DNA of 64,000 bases, taken from NCBI GenBank assembly GCA_936432065.2, contig OW386292.2:104241829-104305828 (forward strand). The letters are read 5' to 3'. The DNA comes from Rutpela maculata (lineage: Eukaryota > Arthropoda > Insecta > Coleoptera > Cerambycidae). Of the stretch, positions 43,005-54,235 are shown piece by piece. The stretch's first letter is position 1. Every line of letters begins with the position of its first letter. A model generated the notes under the pieces. It had not been told where the DNA came from. It did no database searches and worked only from the letters and a program-made list of their open reading frames with translations. The position numbers and the translations under genes are program-made.

Positions 43005-43577
43005 AATAACGTTATTGGTGTGATTGATGGCAGTAACATTGATATAAACAAGCCAAAAGAAAATCAGTTTATTATTTTAAAGCATCATTGATAAAGAAAA
43101 AAGATTTATCGGCGTTTTCTGTGGAGAACCAGGCTCCATGCATGATGCCAGGTTTTTACTTAAGTTTGGTATATTCAAGAAAATGAATGATGAACCTAAC
43201 TTTATGGGAAATTGTTTCCTGTTGAAGCATATCCAAATGTATCATGACTTTTTACACCATTTAAAAACAATCCACGTAAAACACAAAATAAAAAAAATTA
43301 TAGAATATCGGCAACCAGGGTGATCGTCGAAAATGCATTTGGGTTATTGAAAAAACGATTTAGACGATTAGAGAAGTTGGAAAATTTGTATTTAAAGCTT
43401 TGTTCTAAAATAATAATGGGTTGCTGTATTCTACACAACATATGCATAGATGAAGAGGATTTGTTGAATACTGACAGAAATAATTTCAATCAACCTGATG
43501 GTATACCAATAAATGAGAGCAATAACTTGTTTTTAATGAAATGTTTACAACTCTTTAGTTTTATTGCTTATTTCTAA
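43005..43577 (+). pseudogene. PIF/Harbinger transposase, degraded
   Basis: The DDE_Tnp_4 order is clear. VIGVIDGSNIDINKPKEN (~43015) carries the first Asp. KRFIGVFCGEPGSMHDARF (~43105-43160) carries the second. IVENAFGLLKKRFRRLEKL (~43322) carries the Glu. KLCSKIIMGCCILHNICID (~43400) is the usual C-terminal helix. At least two frame changes or stops separate the blocks (43138-43323 and 43320-43577 are in different frames). The region between the second Asp and the Glu is shortened. Confidence 0.75.
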
Positions 43578-43619
43578 ATATAACTTGAATAATAAATGAC
43601 TTGTTTTAGATGCTAGTTT

Positions 43620-44430
43620 TATTTTAAAGAAATAACATTCAAAACTACATAAATACATTATGTAAACATAAAAAAATATTTTAAACAGATATATTCTAAA
43701 GGTACTATATTTCAATATAAGTAAATGTTGACTACTTTTTGTTTTTTAAATATTGTTCTAGTATTTTTATTTGTTTTTTCTTCAATTTCCATTTTTTTAT
43801 TTTCTACCTCGAGCCTTTCCGCATGTCTTGTTTGCCGATTTTTAAATCCCATCTTTTTCATTTCTATATAATCCTTATGTAGTTTTATTTGTGAAAAACG
43901 TTGCTTTCTCTTACATTTCTTACTTTATATTTGTATTGGTCCTTTCTGGAGTATTTGGGTCTCTATCAGTGTGATCTCCGTGATCAGTGTCTTCATTGTA
44001 TTGCTTTACGTTCGAAGTAGAAGAGACAGATTCATCAACAGTCTCAGTCGCATTTAACGGATGGTCACCTTAGTTAGTGGGCTTATTTCCAACGATTTCA
44101 TCCACTTATTTATTATAAACCGAAAATAAACGCATATTTCTCTCACTGCAAAATCCTATCCTTAAAATTAAATGCAAGCAACGAAGAAATATCCTCACTG
44201 AATAGTTTACGTGGTGGACTAGCAGCTTCAAAAACACCTGATAAAGTACCATCTACAAAGAACAGTTTAAAACAACATTGCTTATGGACTCATTATCAAA
44301 CTACTACTTGACTCAGTACTTTTAATCCTCTTAGGAATCCCCTTAAAGTACTCAAATATGGTTGAAAACTTATCAATGGTAAACTGGTACTCTTATTTCA
44401 CCTTTTCAGCAAGTTAAGAGTTAATTCTTT
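43620..44430 (-). pseudogene. Possible Harbinger accessory (Myb/SANT-like) ORF remnant
   Basis: On the minus strand, broken pieces include IFEYFKGIPKRIKS-like residues (~44340), an acidic/Ser-rich stretch (VDESVSSTSNVKQYNEDTDH) and a long Lys/Glu-rich helical end (EMKKMGFKNRQTRHAERLEV). Harbinger elements carry a second, often oppositely oriented, Myb/SANT-type gene beside the transposase, and the acidic middle and charged helical tail fit. The evidence is composition, order and position, not a clear motif. Confidence 0.35.
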
Positions 44431-44871
44431 CAAGGAAAAATGTATTTCTTATTTCTGATTTTAGATATAGGTGGTGCAGCAGTAAATAAAAGTAGGATCT
44501 TGTCGTTGCATGAGTCAAAACTCTTGTTCGAGTGTCCCTTCAAAAGAACATAATTGAATAAATTGAAGAAAATATGTCTAGAGAAGAAAACGGTGAAATT
44601 CGAGTACACATGCATTTTCTATGAATTTATATGTATTACAAATAGACGTTACTCCACACAGCGTTTATTTTATTAATATTACTTACTTTATAATTTGTAT
44701 GAATTTTAAAGACGAATAAATGGGACGGTTATGTACACAATAGAAATTAGACCACTTGATAAAAACTCCTACGGTCACGTGGTACCCTAACTGAAAGAAA
44801 CCACCAAACTCGCTTGCAATGAGACATTCGGTCTTCATATTTAGTCATAGTAGCATTATAGTTAGACGATA

Positions 44872-45735
44872 TATTGTATTTCAAATTGTTTATTTTCGCA
44901 GTTGCAAAATAAAATTATTATTTTTAAAAACAGTTCATCCGATTTCTAAATTAACATTGGCGCAGTCGATAGGATTAATCTAGTCTAAAGTCTTTTCAAC
45001 ACGAATTAGAATTTTAACGTGCTTTTTTAAAGTTATGGGATTTTTCCGAATCTACGTGGTACAGTCAGTGCATTGTTTGGTTCCTTTGAAGAATCCATTG
45101 AAGAAATCCACAATACGAAGTACAGAGGTGAACTGAGTATCTTCTCGAGAAATTTCCGATAGGCGAATTGACTAACTCATTCCAAAGAAATCCTATCTTC
45201 TTAAAAACTCAACTCATTTTATTTACGAAGACATCGAATGCCCTAAGAAAATATTTGCATCTATCGCACCGATCAACTACAAACAAAAGTTGATTGCCTC
45301 TCACATATGCTAGACGGCTACCAAAGGACATGTCCTCTTACTCCTACCTATCTCAATGAACCAATCATTGAAATAATCAATGACAAGATGACAATTTCAA
45401 AAATTTGCAACAATGATGGAATTTCTGAAATATTAACCCAAATTAGTCACCATACTTCGAGTCTGCAGTGTCAAACTAAATGGTGAAACATTCACAAATT
45501 ATGAAATTGAAAATCTCCAAAGTCAATTTTCCTTACCTGAGATTAATCATAGTGTAGACGAACAGATAAAAATAAAAATATTCGGTTAAATGAAATATCC
45601 TGGTATAAACAAGAATTGGAAAAAATGCAGATCCATTAGACGATCTATTGTATTTCAAATTGTTTATTTTCACAGTTCTAAAATAAAATAATTATTTTTA
45701 AAACAGTTTTTTCGATTTTTAAATTAAAATTTGCA
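44872..45735 (+). mobile_element. Errantivirus-like LTR fragments and internal remnant
   Basis: A ~90-base segment ending an LTR (TTAGACGAT...TTGTATTTCAAATTG) is repeated at 44872-44957 and 45636-45730, each with AATAAAAT. After the first copy lies TGGCGCAGTCGATAGG, the tRNA-Ser-type primer site of 17.6/297-like elements. Between are short broken frames (ECPKKIFASIAPINYKQKL, ISKICNNDGISEILTQIS, VKLNGETFTNYEIE) that may be Env or Gag relics. It looks like an internally deleted element. Confidence 0.5.
44958..44977 (+). promoter_or_regulatory. tRNA-Ser-type primer-binding site
   Basis: TGGCGCAGTCGATAGGATTA follows the repeated LTR end. TGGCGCAGTCGGTAGGAT-like sites are used by several Drosophila errantiviruses; one base differs here. 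Confidence 0.6.
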
Positions 45736-45841
45736 GAAAGGAGCCAACCCACAAAATCAGATATTGTGAGATAACTGCACCAATCTCATATTTAAATACA
45801 TAAAAGTTTTACGCAGAAATGAACCAAGTCTTATTTAGCAT

Positions 45842-46054
45842 GTGTGTCGGTGTGAACGCTACGGTACAGACGCGATGCATCGAAATAAGTGCAATAAAAG
45901 AAGAAAACAATTAAAACTGTTCAGTGATAAGGTGACCCATTTAGAGGGTAGGAAAAAGCAGAAAATCAGACAAAGAGAAGAGTCATCAGAAGCCGAAACT
46001 GCCGAGGAAACTGCTGAGAGCACGCCCTCTGTAAACTTAGATCATCGTCCATAA
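45842..46054 (+). other. Short charged ORF, unrecognised
   Basis: About 70 codons without an ATG at the start. The peptide has Cys at two positions near the start (CRCERYG), a basic middle (KCNKRRKQLKLF) and a Glu/Thr-rich end (ETAEETAEST). No family is recognised; it may be a chance frame in retroelement debris. Confidence 0.2.
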
Positions 46055-46230
46055 TAAATAAACGTGGGAAACAACAGGGTGGAATGAATAAAATTACAAA
46101 AAACAAAACACAGAAAGTTATTGATCAAAAAACAAAACTGCTAAATATAAAAGCCATTATCGAAGAAAATTCTGAAATCCTATTTTTACCTCATTAAATA
46201 ACTTTATCACTCATGTATAGCAAATATAAA

Positions 46231-46246
46231 GAGAGAGAGAGAGATA
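46231..46246. repeat. (GA)n microsatellite
   Basis: A short GAGAGAGAGAGAGA run precedes the transposase fragment. Confidence 0.7.
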
Positions 46247-46269
46247 AGTTCAATCACACGCCGCCGCGT

Positions 46270-46560
46270 TTTATTAAATAGCGTTTAATTTGAAGTTCAA
46301 AGCCCTAAAGAAAGCTATCTGCAATACGTGTGATGTGTATGCAGCCAAAATAGCATCACGTCGTGATAATGAGCGGAAACAAAAACTAACTGGTGAGCAT
46401 AATAATCATTGTAAGTTGTGGGAAGGCGCTAGAGAAAGAATTATAGGAAACTAGCAACTGAGAATAATAAGGCTGAATGCTTAACTTTTGATCTCAAGAA
46501 AACATCACCCTTATCACGACTTCCAATAGGGATCTTGTTTCACAAACATCCAATCTGGCT
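46270..46560 (+). pseudogene. Transposase fragment with FDL motif
   Basis: The frame reads CNTCDVYAAKIASRRDNERK, then LTGEHNNHCKLWEGARERI, LATENNKAE, and CLTFDLKKTSPLSRLPIGIL. A CxxC pair, a charged helix and then TFDLQ..PLPRLP is the N-terminal half of a known transposon-derived family in which the FDLQ Asp begins the catalytic core. Here the Gln is Lys. The fragment stops abruptly. It is related in plan to 39250-40130 but not the same family member. Confidence 0.5.
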
Positions 46561-46959
46561 AGTTCTAGTCGGTTTTTTGGGGAGATCTTTTTTGAGATTG
46601 AGCGATATTTCATCAGTGTGAATTTCGGAGGGAACAGTGGTGATTTTTCAAAAGGTGGTTATTTAACGTTTGTGTTAATATATTAATTTTGAATGAGTAT
46701 TAGCACTCATCCTTTTAGATAAGGGAGATTTAGCTGCACCATTACGTTGGAAGTTCCAGTTTTGGAGTTATTCCTGGTAACTGGAGAAGTTGAGTTGATT
46801 GCTCAGTTTTCTGGAGCTCCGAGCCGTATTAACGGCTGAAAACTAATTAGCACGGTAATTTGTGTAATTAAGCAACAAAATACCACTTTGCAGTCTGCAC
46901 TTTCATTAACCACAGAAGTCGGTTGTCCTGTATTATTCTGAGTTGATTGAAATTTAAAA

Positions 46960-47560
46960 TGGAAGGTAAGCATTCACTTATAACATATTATTATTGAACT
47001 AATATTTTTCGTGATTTTCGTTAGGTACCTAATCAAGACGCCCAATAAGGACTTTCCTGACCCTATGCAATGGCAGAACAGCAACGCAAATAAAAAATTA
47101 AAATTGATATCGGATGATTCCTTCATCAAGGACAGTTCTTCACAATTAGAAATAGAAGCTCGATTAGAATATAATAAAAACCAACCACATCAAACTTTTC
47201 ATGAACAATTAGGGAAGGTCAGTAGTACGGGCACATCTGTATCCGCCTCTAGTGATTTTCAATTTTCTATTTCTGCTGTCGGGCATAATTATGAAAGTGA
47301 CTCGGAAGGTGGTAGTTCGATCCAGTGAAGATAGAGGGGTAACACAATTATCACTAATTAAGTCAAAAACAAGGAATAAATTAAAAGTCTCTACTTGTTC
47401 CTCATTGCTGCATGTCAAGCAATCTGTAAAAACTTCAGGATCAACAGTTAAAAATAATAACAAAAAATTTAGCATCTGAAAAGAATAGGTTACCAGTTTT
47501 AATAGAGGGGGAAAGCGAAGGAAATGATGAAAGTGAGAATGAAGAAGAAAATCTATAGAA
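46960..47560 (+). other. Unassigned coding-like region
   Basis: An ATG at 46960 is followed by GGTAAGC, a splice-donor-like site. A pyrimidine/AG acceptor-like site lies at ~47023 before an ORF of ~100 codons (47026-47328: KTPNKDFPDPMQWQNSNANK onwards). A second frame continues with a Ser/Lys part and an acidic end (GESEGNDESENEEENL). It resembles the low-complexity N-terminus of a transposase or regulator. Simple splicing of the ATG codon to the ORF gives an early stop, so the model is uncertain. Confidence 0.3.
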
Positions 47561-48145
47561 TATCATTGTCTACAATTTTCTAGGATTTAATACAATTTTT
47601 TCGCTAGATGTCAGTACACTTTTGCTGAAGCAAACGGCAACACTGGCGGGGATCAGACAGTGGGAGACGAAATAGCAAGAAGTGATGTGGTTTTTTAAGG
47701 AATACGGATGTAAATTATAACCTCTCCCAATCTACAAATGCATAAAGTGTATAATTTGTTTTGAGAATAGAGTAGTTTTGTGTCAATGCAACAACCCACC
47801 CCAATAAATAAAAAAAATAACACTACAGTCTTAAGAGTAAACTATCTTTATTTTTGAAGATATCTAAAAATGTTATTTAAAGAAGGTGCCTATAAAGCCG
47901 GCGCCACACATGGTATTTGCCGATTTCCGACTAACGAATATTTGCTATTTTGCGATTATCTCAGATACACACATATGCGATATGGGAAAATATTTGCAAA
48001 ACATCAAATAAGTCCCTTGATTTTCGGTAAATGCTCACACATCAAAGAGACGAATATTCGCACCGATTCACATATGTGTTGAAACTTAATTCATTATAGT
48101 ATATCTTTCGTAATAGAGCGATTGTCATTATTTTAGTGAGATAAA
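47561..48145. other. Gap, possible palindromic MITE
   Basis: CCACACATGGTATTTGCCGA at ~47905 and GATTCACATATGTGTTG at ~48065 look like poorly conserved inverted ends around a region with several CGAATATT words. No clear target duplication is seen. No gene is present. Confidence 0.3.
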
Positions 48146-48149
48146 TAGA

Positions 48150-48500
48150 ATTAAAATATGGAATGAAACGATGACTTGGTGTTGGAATTTTTAGATTTAT
48201 ACCGAAATGAGCCAATAATATGGAATACGACCCATCCGTCGCACAAAAACTGGAGTAAGATATCTGAGGCCTGGAGAAGGATACTAGTACGCCTGCCACA
48301 GTAATGGATGGCTTAATTTAGAGCACGTCTATAGCAAGTGAAATCAACGACAAAAACTGGCACTGGGGCTGATGATGCCTATAAACCTAACGGGTTTTCT
48401 TTTGAAAAAATTGCAAACTTTTCGAGGGAGAGGGACCAGCCGACAAATACAATAAATACAGAGGTAAGTGCGTATTTTTTAAAAATTATTTGCCAGGTTT
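48150..48500 (+). pseudogene. MADF-type DNA-binding domain remnant
   Basis: The plus strand reads DLYRNEPIIWNTTHPSHKNW and SKISEAWRRI, then after a break STTKTGTGADDAYKPNGFSF and EKIANFSRERDQPTN, before NTINTE. This is the MADF (Myb/SANT-like) order: the P-x-LW-N core, K..A...I, and the G-G-ADD-Y-P-W-F/Y-E-x-L..L block. MADF proteins are DNA-binding regulators and also occur as the second protein of Harbinger elements. A stop and a frame change, plus a missing middle helix, mark it as a relic. Confidence 0.55.
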
Positions 48501-48544
48501 ATCATGGTTGCATTGACAACTATTTAGAAATTAAGCACTAGATA

Positions 48545-48976
48545 GTTTTTAAAGTCGTTTCGGGTCATTCTATTAGATAAAATGGATCAAAACAAATATT
48601 TTTTTCTAAAATGTGTATTTTTTAGATTCTAAAAATTAACAAAAATAATTTTTCTTTTTTTTGGCAACTGTCTTCAAAACAAAATGTTCAAAAAAGGAGA
48701 TATTTAGTAAACCTTGCACTTTAACGATCAATTTTTTAATAATGAACTAAAAACGATTTTAGCCTGTAGTAATCGCGTTAGTTGGTTGGTGTTCTAGAAA
48801 TAGGTGAGAACCAATTGCCTATTAATAGCGTTACCTATATTTCATTATTTTACACTATGAAAATATGATTTCTGAAAAATTGGTTAATTTTGTTTGAAAT
48901 TAAAGCCAAGCTGTCAGGTAGTTGTCAAGAAATTTGTAGTTTTTTAAATATTTTTTTTATCAATTTTACAAATTTT
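48545..48976. other. AT-rich gap
   Basis: Nothing recognisable: T-rich sequence with no repeat structure or coding frame. Confidence 0.5.
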
Positions 48977-49210
48977 TCGAGGGGCCAACCGCGAAGGAAA
49001 TCTGGTGTACACCTAGAAGGAAGTCCGAGGAAGTCCCAAGGAAATCCGAGGAAGTCCGGGGAAGTCCGAGGAAGTCCGAGGAAGTCCGAGGAAGTCCGAG
49101 GAAGTCCGAGGAAGTCCGAGGAAGTCCGGGGAAGTTCGAGGAAATCCCAGGAAATCTTAGGAAATCTGAAGGAAATCCGAGGAAGTCCGAGGAAATCTCA
49201 GGAAATCTTT
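48977..49210. repeat. GAGGAAGTCC minisatellite, left copy
   Basis: After the flank TCGAGGGGCCAACCGCG (48977-48993) and GGAAATCTGGTGTAC, a 10-bp unit GAGGAAGTCC (variants GGGGAAGTCC, CCAGGAAATC) repeats about 18 times. The apparent reading frame of repeated SPRKSEEVRG is an artefact of the 10-bp unit. Confidence 0.85.
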
Positions 49211-49408
49211 CTTTCGATGAATTTTTTTTTCTCCAAAACTATAGGCTTTAGACATGTTATATAAGGTTTCTTTGTTTGTCTAGTTGTTCCCCAGTTGTTT
49301 TTAGTATTTGTGTTAAGTTTCTTTAAATTTTTAATATTTATATACAGTGTGGCTCATTTCAAGTGGAAACACCTTCTTAACTCAGTTATTGGTCATCCAT
49401 TTTCAACC

Positions 49409-51148
49409 AAAGGACCCCGGAACAAAACCCATGAAAATGTTGATTCGATGGAATCGGCTGAAATTTTGGTATTTTGTAGTTCAAGTCATGCTGATCAAAA
49501 GTTCTTATCACATCAAGCCAATCCTATGGACAGTTTTTGAGATACAGCTTGTCAAAGTTAGGTAATTTGCGTCATTTTAGACATTCAATAACTTTTTACT
49601 CCTAAACTATTAACTTTAGCAAAAAATTGCAAGGGTCGAAATATTTTTGTTCTAGTCCAATAAAGCTCAAGAATTTTTTTCAGAATTTTTTATCAATTTT
49701 TAGGTTAGGTGAAATATATATATATGACATATTTCGGCATGCTTCGGTGGGATTGGCTGAAATTTTGCTATTTTGTAGTTAAAGTCATGCTGAGCAAAAA
49801 TTCCTATTGTAGTGAATCTATCCTATGAGTGGTTTTCGCTCCAGGAGTGCCTGAAGGTCTAACAACGAGGTAACGGGTAATCTATATGTACGTGTTTATG
49901 AATGGCTTCCAGCGTGTTTGTGTACGTGCGTGCATGTGTTTCTTATGAGAGCATTCTCATTGCCAACCAGGGTGATCTCATTTTTTTGGTTTCACTTTCC
50001 ATCTATTTATTTTTACTTTTTGTTGTTTTAAAATATTTTCTTTTTAGTTTTTAAATATTGAGAACATCCATAGGATTTTCAGGAACAAGTGCTCCGTTTC
50101 CAGCATCATGTATCGTTCGAAGAAGAATCATTGATGGATATTTTATGTGATTTTCATGCCGTAATACGCTTGTGTTTTCAGCGGTTCCGCATCAAACTCA
50201 TTAGAACGATTTTTCTCACACTAGTCCTACGACTGAAATGAAAGAGGACATTTTTTGTGTATTTTTAATTAGCGAATGAAATTCTTGTACCAAAGTGGAA
50301 AAAAAAAGACAAGAAATTAATGCAAAATATCGACAGCCCCCCTGAATATCACCCACTTACGGTAAAAAATATTTTTAAAAAATACTATAAAAATAAGCTT
50401 GTATTATTGTTCAGTATGCGTATAAAGTCGCGTCCCTGTAAATCAAAAGGTTTCTGAAATATAATAATAATAATAAATATAATAATAAATTTTTGGGTGC
50501 CATTTTCAAAGGGCCATAGCTCAAGGTATTTGCGAACATATTTTTGCATGTAGAATCTGCACCAGAAGTTTGTCATCGAAATTTCCGGAGAACTCTGTAT
50601 ACACTGGCACATACATACACACAAACGCATACGCACAGTGCACAAATACGCTGGAAGCCATTCATAAACACGTACATATAGATTACCCGTTACCTCGTTG
50701 TTAAGACCTTCAGGCACTCCTGGAGTGTAGGATAGACTCAGTGCAATGGGAATTTTTTATCAGAATGACTTTAACTACAAAATAGCAAAGCTTCTGCCAA
50801 TCCCACCGAAGCATGCCGGAATATGACATATATATATTTTACCTAACCTAAAAATTGATTAAAAAATTCTGAAAAAAAATTTTGAGCTCCATTGGAGTTG
50901 AATAAAAATATTTCGACCCTTGCAACTTTTTGCTAAAGTTAATAGTTTAAGAGTAAAAAGCTCTTGAATGTATAAAATGACGCAAATTACCTAACTTTGA
51001 CAAGCTGTATCTCAAGAACTGTCCACAGGATTGGCTTGATGTGATAAGAACTTTTGATCAGCATGACTTGAACTACAAAATATCAAAATTTCAGCCGATT
51101 CCACCGAATCGACATTTTCATGGGTTTTGTTCCGGGGTCCTTTGGATC
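49409..51148. mobile_element. Foldback element with ~500-bp arms
   Basis: The left arm 49409-49935 (CCAAAGGACCCCGGAAC, GTCAAAGTTAGGTAATTTGC, CGGCATGCTTCGGTGGGATT) is mirrored by the right arm ~50645-51148 (ACTCCTGGAGTG, AATCCCACCGAAGCATGCCG, GTTCCGGGGTCCTTTGG). The ~700-bp centre has no convincing gene. Arms differ by small indels, so the insertion is moderately old. The family is not recognised. Confidence 0.8.
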
Positions 51149-51845
51149 GGTATCAAAGATCTTTAACATTTTTTTTTTCAGTAAAACAAAACTTATTTCA
51201 GTCAGTGTCATGCATTTTTATATAAAAAAGGTCGATTTTTCGAGAAATCATATTAGGCATTTTTTTTTTGTTGAAATACTAATGCAATATTATTGATCAG
51301 GATAATTATTATGATAATAATAATTATTATAGACGCGTAATTAAATTTTGGCAAAAAAGTACGTTCTATTCCTGTATAGGATAATAATAATATAATAATT
51401 TTTTTTATGTAATTTTTCGTAAAAATGCATAATTTTGGTTCATAACCTAAAAAAAGGCGCAAAAGTTTATATGTATATTTCTTTCACACCCTCTAGCGGC
51501 GAAACTAAAAATAAAAGTAGAGATAAAATTTACAGAAAATTTTATGCTCTACAACTTTGCTCTCTTGATATTTTTCACCAAAATCTCGACAAAAATGCAC
51601 AGTTTTTCCTCAAAATAAATAAAAAGGCGAAAAAGGCGAAAAAGGCGAAAAAGGCGAAAAAACTCTAAAATTTATATATATGTATATATTTCTCAAAAAA
51701 CACCATTTTTTAGAACTGCAGGGGGTGAAAATCATGTTTAGACAACCCAAATACTTCACTTTTTACAAGTCTCATAACTGTGGGAAGATTTTCCATAAAA
51801 CAGCGATTTTTTGACTAATTTGAAGGGACTAAATAAGTGGTAGGT
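51149..51845. other. Gap with ATAATA-rich tracts and an AAAAAGGCG array
   Basis: Short AT-rich microsatellites lie at 51290-51400. The 9-bp unit AAAAAGGCG repeats about five times at 51610-51660. No gene is seen. Confidence 0.6.
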
Positions 51846-51847
51846 AA

Positions 51848-53480
51848 AGTGGGGCAAGTGCGCACCGGTTTTTGGACAGTTGACATTTGTTGACATTTGT
51901 GGGATTTATGCTTTATCATATAGTTTTCAAATTTTGAGTATTTCTTCGTTGGTACATTGGGCGAACAAATCTATAAATAAATAAACCCTAATCAACGGCT
52001 AACGCACTACAACCACACTTTAAAAAAAAATGACAGGAGGGCGCATTTACCCCGAATTTCGGGGCAAGTGCGTATTTGACTGTTAAAGAATCATAAAATC
52101 TACTGAAATTGTTAGGAGGCAAGATCGTTTTAATTACAATTTTTTACTATTTTTTGCACTTTGCAGATTTAAAATTAATTGATTTGTTCAAAAGTTATAA
52201 ACTATATTGTACGAGGAATCGAGAGAAAAGTTCAAGATATTAAAAAAATATTTCAGTAAACATTCTCAATAAACTGAAAATAATATATTTATATTTCAAA
52301 TAACAGAAACATAAAGTCCATAATACATTCTCATGTGATTAAGTAAGGTTAATGTTAAATTTATGGAAGTCAAAGTCGAAAGTCCAAGCATCTCCAGGAC
52401 GATCTAATTTTGGATCAGGCAGAACCTTAATAATATCTATGTTAGTTATATTATCTACATCTTCCAATTCTGGCCAAAAAAATTTGCCGTGATTGTTTTG
52501 TGAATTGTACGATTCATCGTTACTAATTTTGTTGGTAACCTGAAAATGATAAAAGTCAGTAAGACATTGATACTTAAATAGTTAAATGAAGCAAAATACA
52601 TAATGTCGTGTTGTTTTCTTGGTGCTATATTTGACAATTATCCATTTGTCTATGTATGTTCCTGTGCTTGATTGTTTTTGATTTTCATCTTCTGAAACTT
52701 CATTAAGATCGCTTTCAGCGTCCATGTCATCTTCAGTGTCAACGTAAGAAGGTTCTTCTTCATCACTTGATGAACTAGCCGGTGGCGTCATGGTTTTCTT
52801 AATCTGTCTTGTTTTTTTTGAAGTTCTCTTCTTCTTTGAATCTTTCTTCATCTTATTCAAAGCTTTTTCCTTCTTCTTTGAAGCTTTCTCTTTCTCTATT
52901 TCTTACATTCTGGCCACAGCTTCCGATGACGTAATGACTTCAGCACCAGGAGCAATTCTTGTTTTTTTTTTTAGCTAGGGGTTGTTTTGTTTGCCTAATT
53001 GTCTGCAGAAGATCTTCAAAGGATACTTGCAGAGAGTAAGAAGTTGATGGAACAGGATTAGGTGGTTGTTCATTTAAATCTTCTAGCAGTTGTCCAGCTT
53101 GTGCATTTGGCTGCCTATAATCGAGAGGAGTTTGTTGATCATTTAAAACAACTAATAGTTGTTCACCGTCTGCATTTGGCTGCATATGTTCGGGGGCAAC
53201 TGGCTGTTCATTTAAATTGACTAACGGCTGCTCACCTTCTGCATTTGGTTGGCCATGATCATAAAAAGGTGGTTGCGGGTTAATGACTGCCTTCTGCTGT
53301 TTCCAACGTAATAACGCAGAAGGTTCGAATTTATCTTCTGAAATTACTTCATCATTGAAAGGTACCATACTTGATGACGACTGTCACCAAGAGCAGAAAT
53401 CAAACTTTTTTCAAAGTAGTTACGGAATATGTCTGACTCCATCCAGCCATTGGAGGAGGCAGCATAGACTTTCCTGGAAA
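51848..53480 (-). pseudogene. Pogo-like (DDE_1) transposase C-terminal part with intron
   Basis: On the minus strand, ASSNGWMESDIFRNYFEKSL (~53460-53400) is the end of the DDE_1 core that precedes the last catalytic Asp; most of the core is missing. PFNDEVISEDKFEPSALL (53360 on) and a Gln/Pro/Asn repeat region follow (53368-52940). Then come KKTRIAPGAEVITSSEAV-like residues, with a frame change in an A-run near 52965, a Lys-rich linker, an acidic stretch (DEEEPSYVDTEDDMDAESD) and IDKWIIVKYSTKKTTRHY. A 60-bp intron (GT at 52599, AG at 52540) joins to the last exon, ending at the stop at 52339. The 3' end of the element may be the GTGGGGCAAGTGCGCACC terminus at ~51848. Confidence 0.65.
52540..52599 (-). 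other. Predicted 60-bp intron
   Basis: In the minus direction the sequence after CATTAT is GTATTTTGC and ends TTTTATCATTTTCAG before GTTACCAAC. Removing it keeps the reading frame through the conserved TRHYV..PELEDVD..LPDP end of the transposase. Confidence 0.6.
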
Positions 53481-53810
53481 TATTTCTGTTTTAGGAAGCC
53501 ACTCATTTCAGATATTTTTGGCTTTAAATATTATCAGTGGTGGACAGTGGCGGTTGGTAAAATTTCAATCATTTTTTTCTCGTCTGTGGCGCATGGGACG
53601 ACCCATATAAAATATGGGAACTAACATCCCCCCCCCCCCTAGGTCTAGGAACTCCTGTTTAATTTATAATTATTTTTTTTGCCATATACATTTTACTTTC
53701 CATAAGAATACAACAATAAGTTTTGGAGTTTATGAAAATATTTTCATTATTAACTGAAATACAATGAACTGAAATTTTGTAATTTACAATTTATCAAATT
53801 ATAAAATTTC
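53481..53810. other. Gap with C10 run
   Basis: A run of about ten C residues lies at ~53630. No gene or organised repeat is seen. Confidence 0.5.
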
Positions 53811-53812
53811 AA

Positions 53813-53881
53813 TTCAAAATAATTTTTATTGATATATAGTAGATACAACATCTACTATATATCAATAAAAATTATTTTGAA
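53813..53881. repeat. Perfect 31-bp hairpin
   Basis: TTCAAAATAATTTTTATTGA and the next 11 bases (53813-53843) are exactly mirrored at 53851-53881 around the 7-base loop TACAACA. No mismatch is present over 31 pairs, which is unusual for this old region. It could be a small palindromic insertion, a MITE end pair or a hairpin RNA precursor. Confidence 0.9.
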
Positions 53882-54235
53882 AGTGATTTTTTATTTTTAA
53901 ATAAATTTAATATAATAGAAAAACAAATAGCATAAGATTTGAAATGGATATCAATGAATTCAGAAAAAAATCTATAATTTATTGAACACTATGAGCCACC
54001 ACCTTCCCAGTTGAAAAAAAAAAGTTTTCGATAACAAAGTGATTTGTTCAATTTTGGAGGCTTCGTAAGTAATTATTAATGAAATTAAAGGAAACATTAT
54101 ATTTTTCCCTTGGATTTTACCTGCCGTAGAACAACATTTGGTATTCCAAAGCACTCTAGAAGAATGTCTTAACACGCTTTAAAAAAACTGAACATCGACT
54201 TAAAAATTCGCGAAAATCTCATGGTATACTCAGAA
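53882..54235. other. AT-rich gap
   Basis: No gene, repeat or RNA is recognised. Confidence 0.5.

Noticed and set aside
44430..44615. Minus-strand ORF of 61 codons near the Harbinger remnant
   Set aside because: The sequence is Phe-rich and does not continue the accessory ORF; likely chance.
48890..49264. 124-codon ORF with repeated SPRKSEEVRG
   Set aside because: It is a translation of the 10-bp minisatellite; a 30-base period gives a 10-residue repeat without coding meaning.
50385..50717. 110-codon minus-strand ORF
   Set aside because: It spans the centre and right arm of the 49.4-51.1 kb foldback and includes an ATAATA microsatellite; no protein-like conservation.
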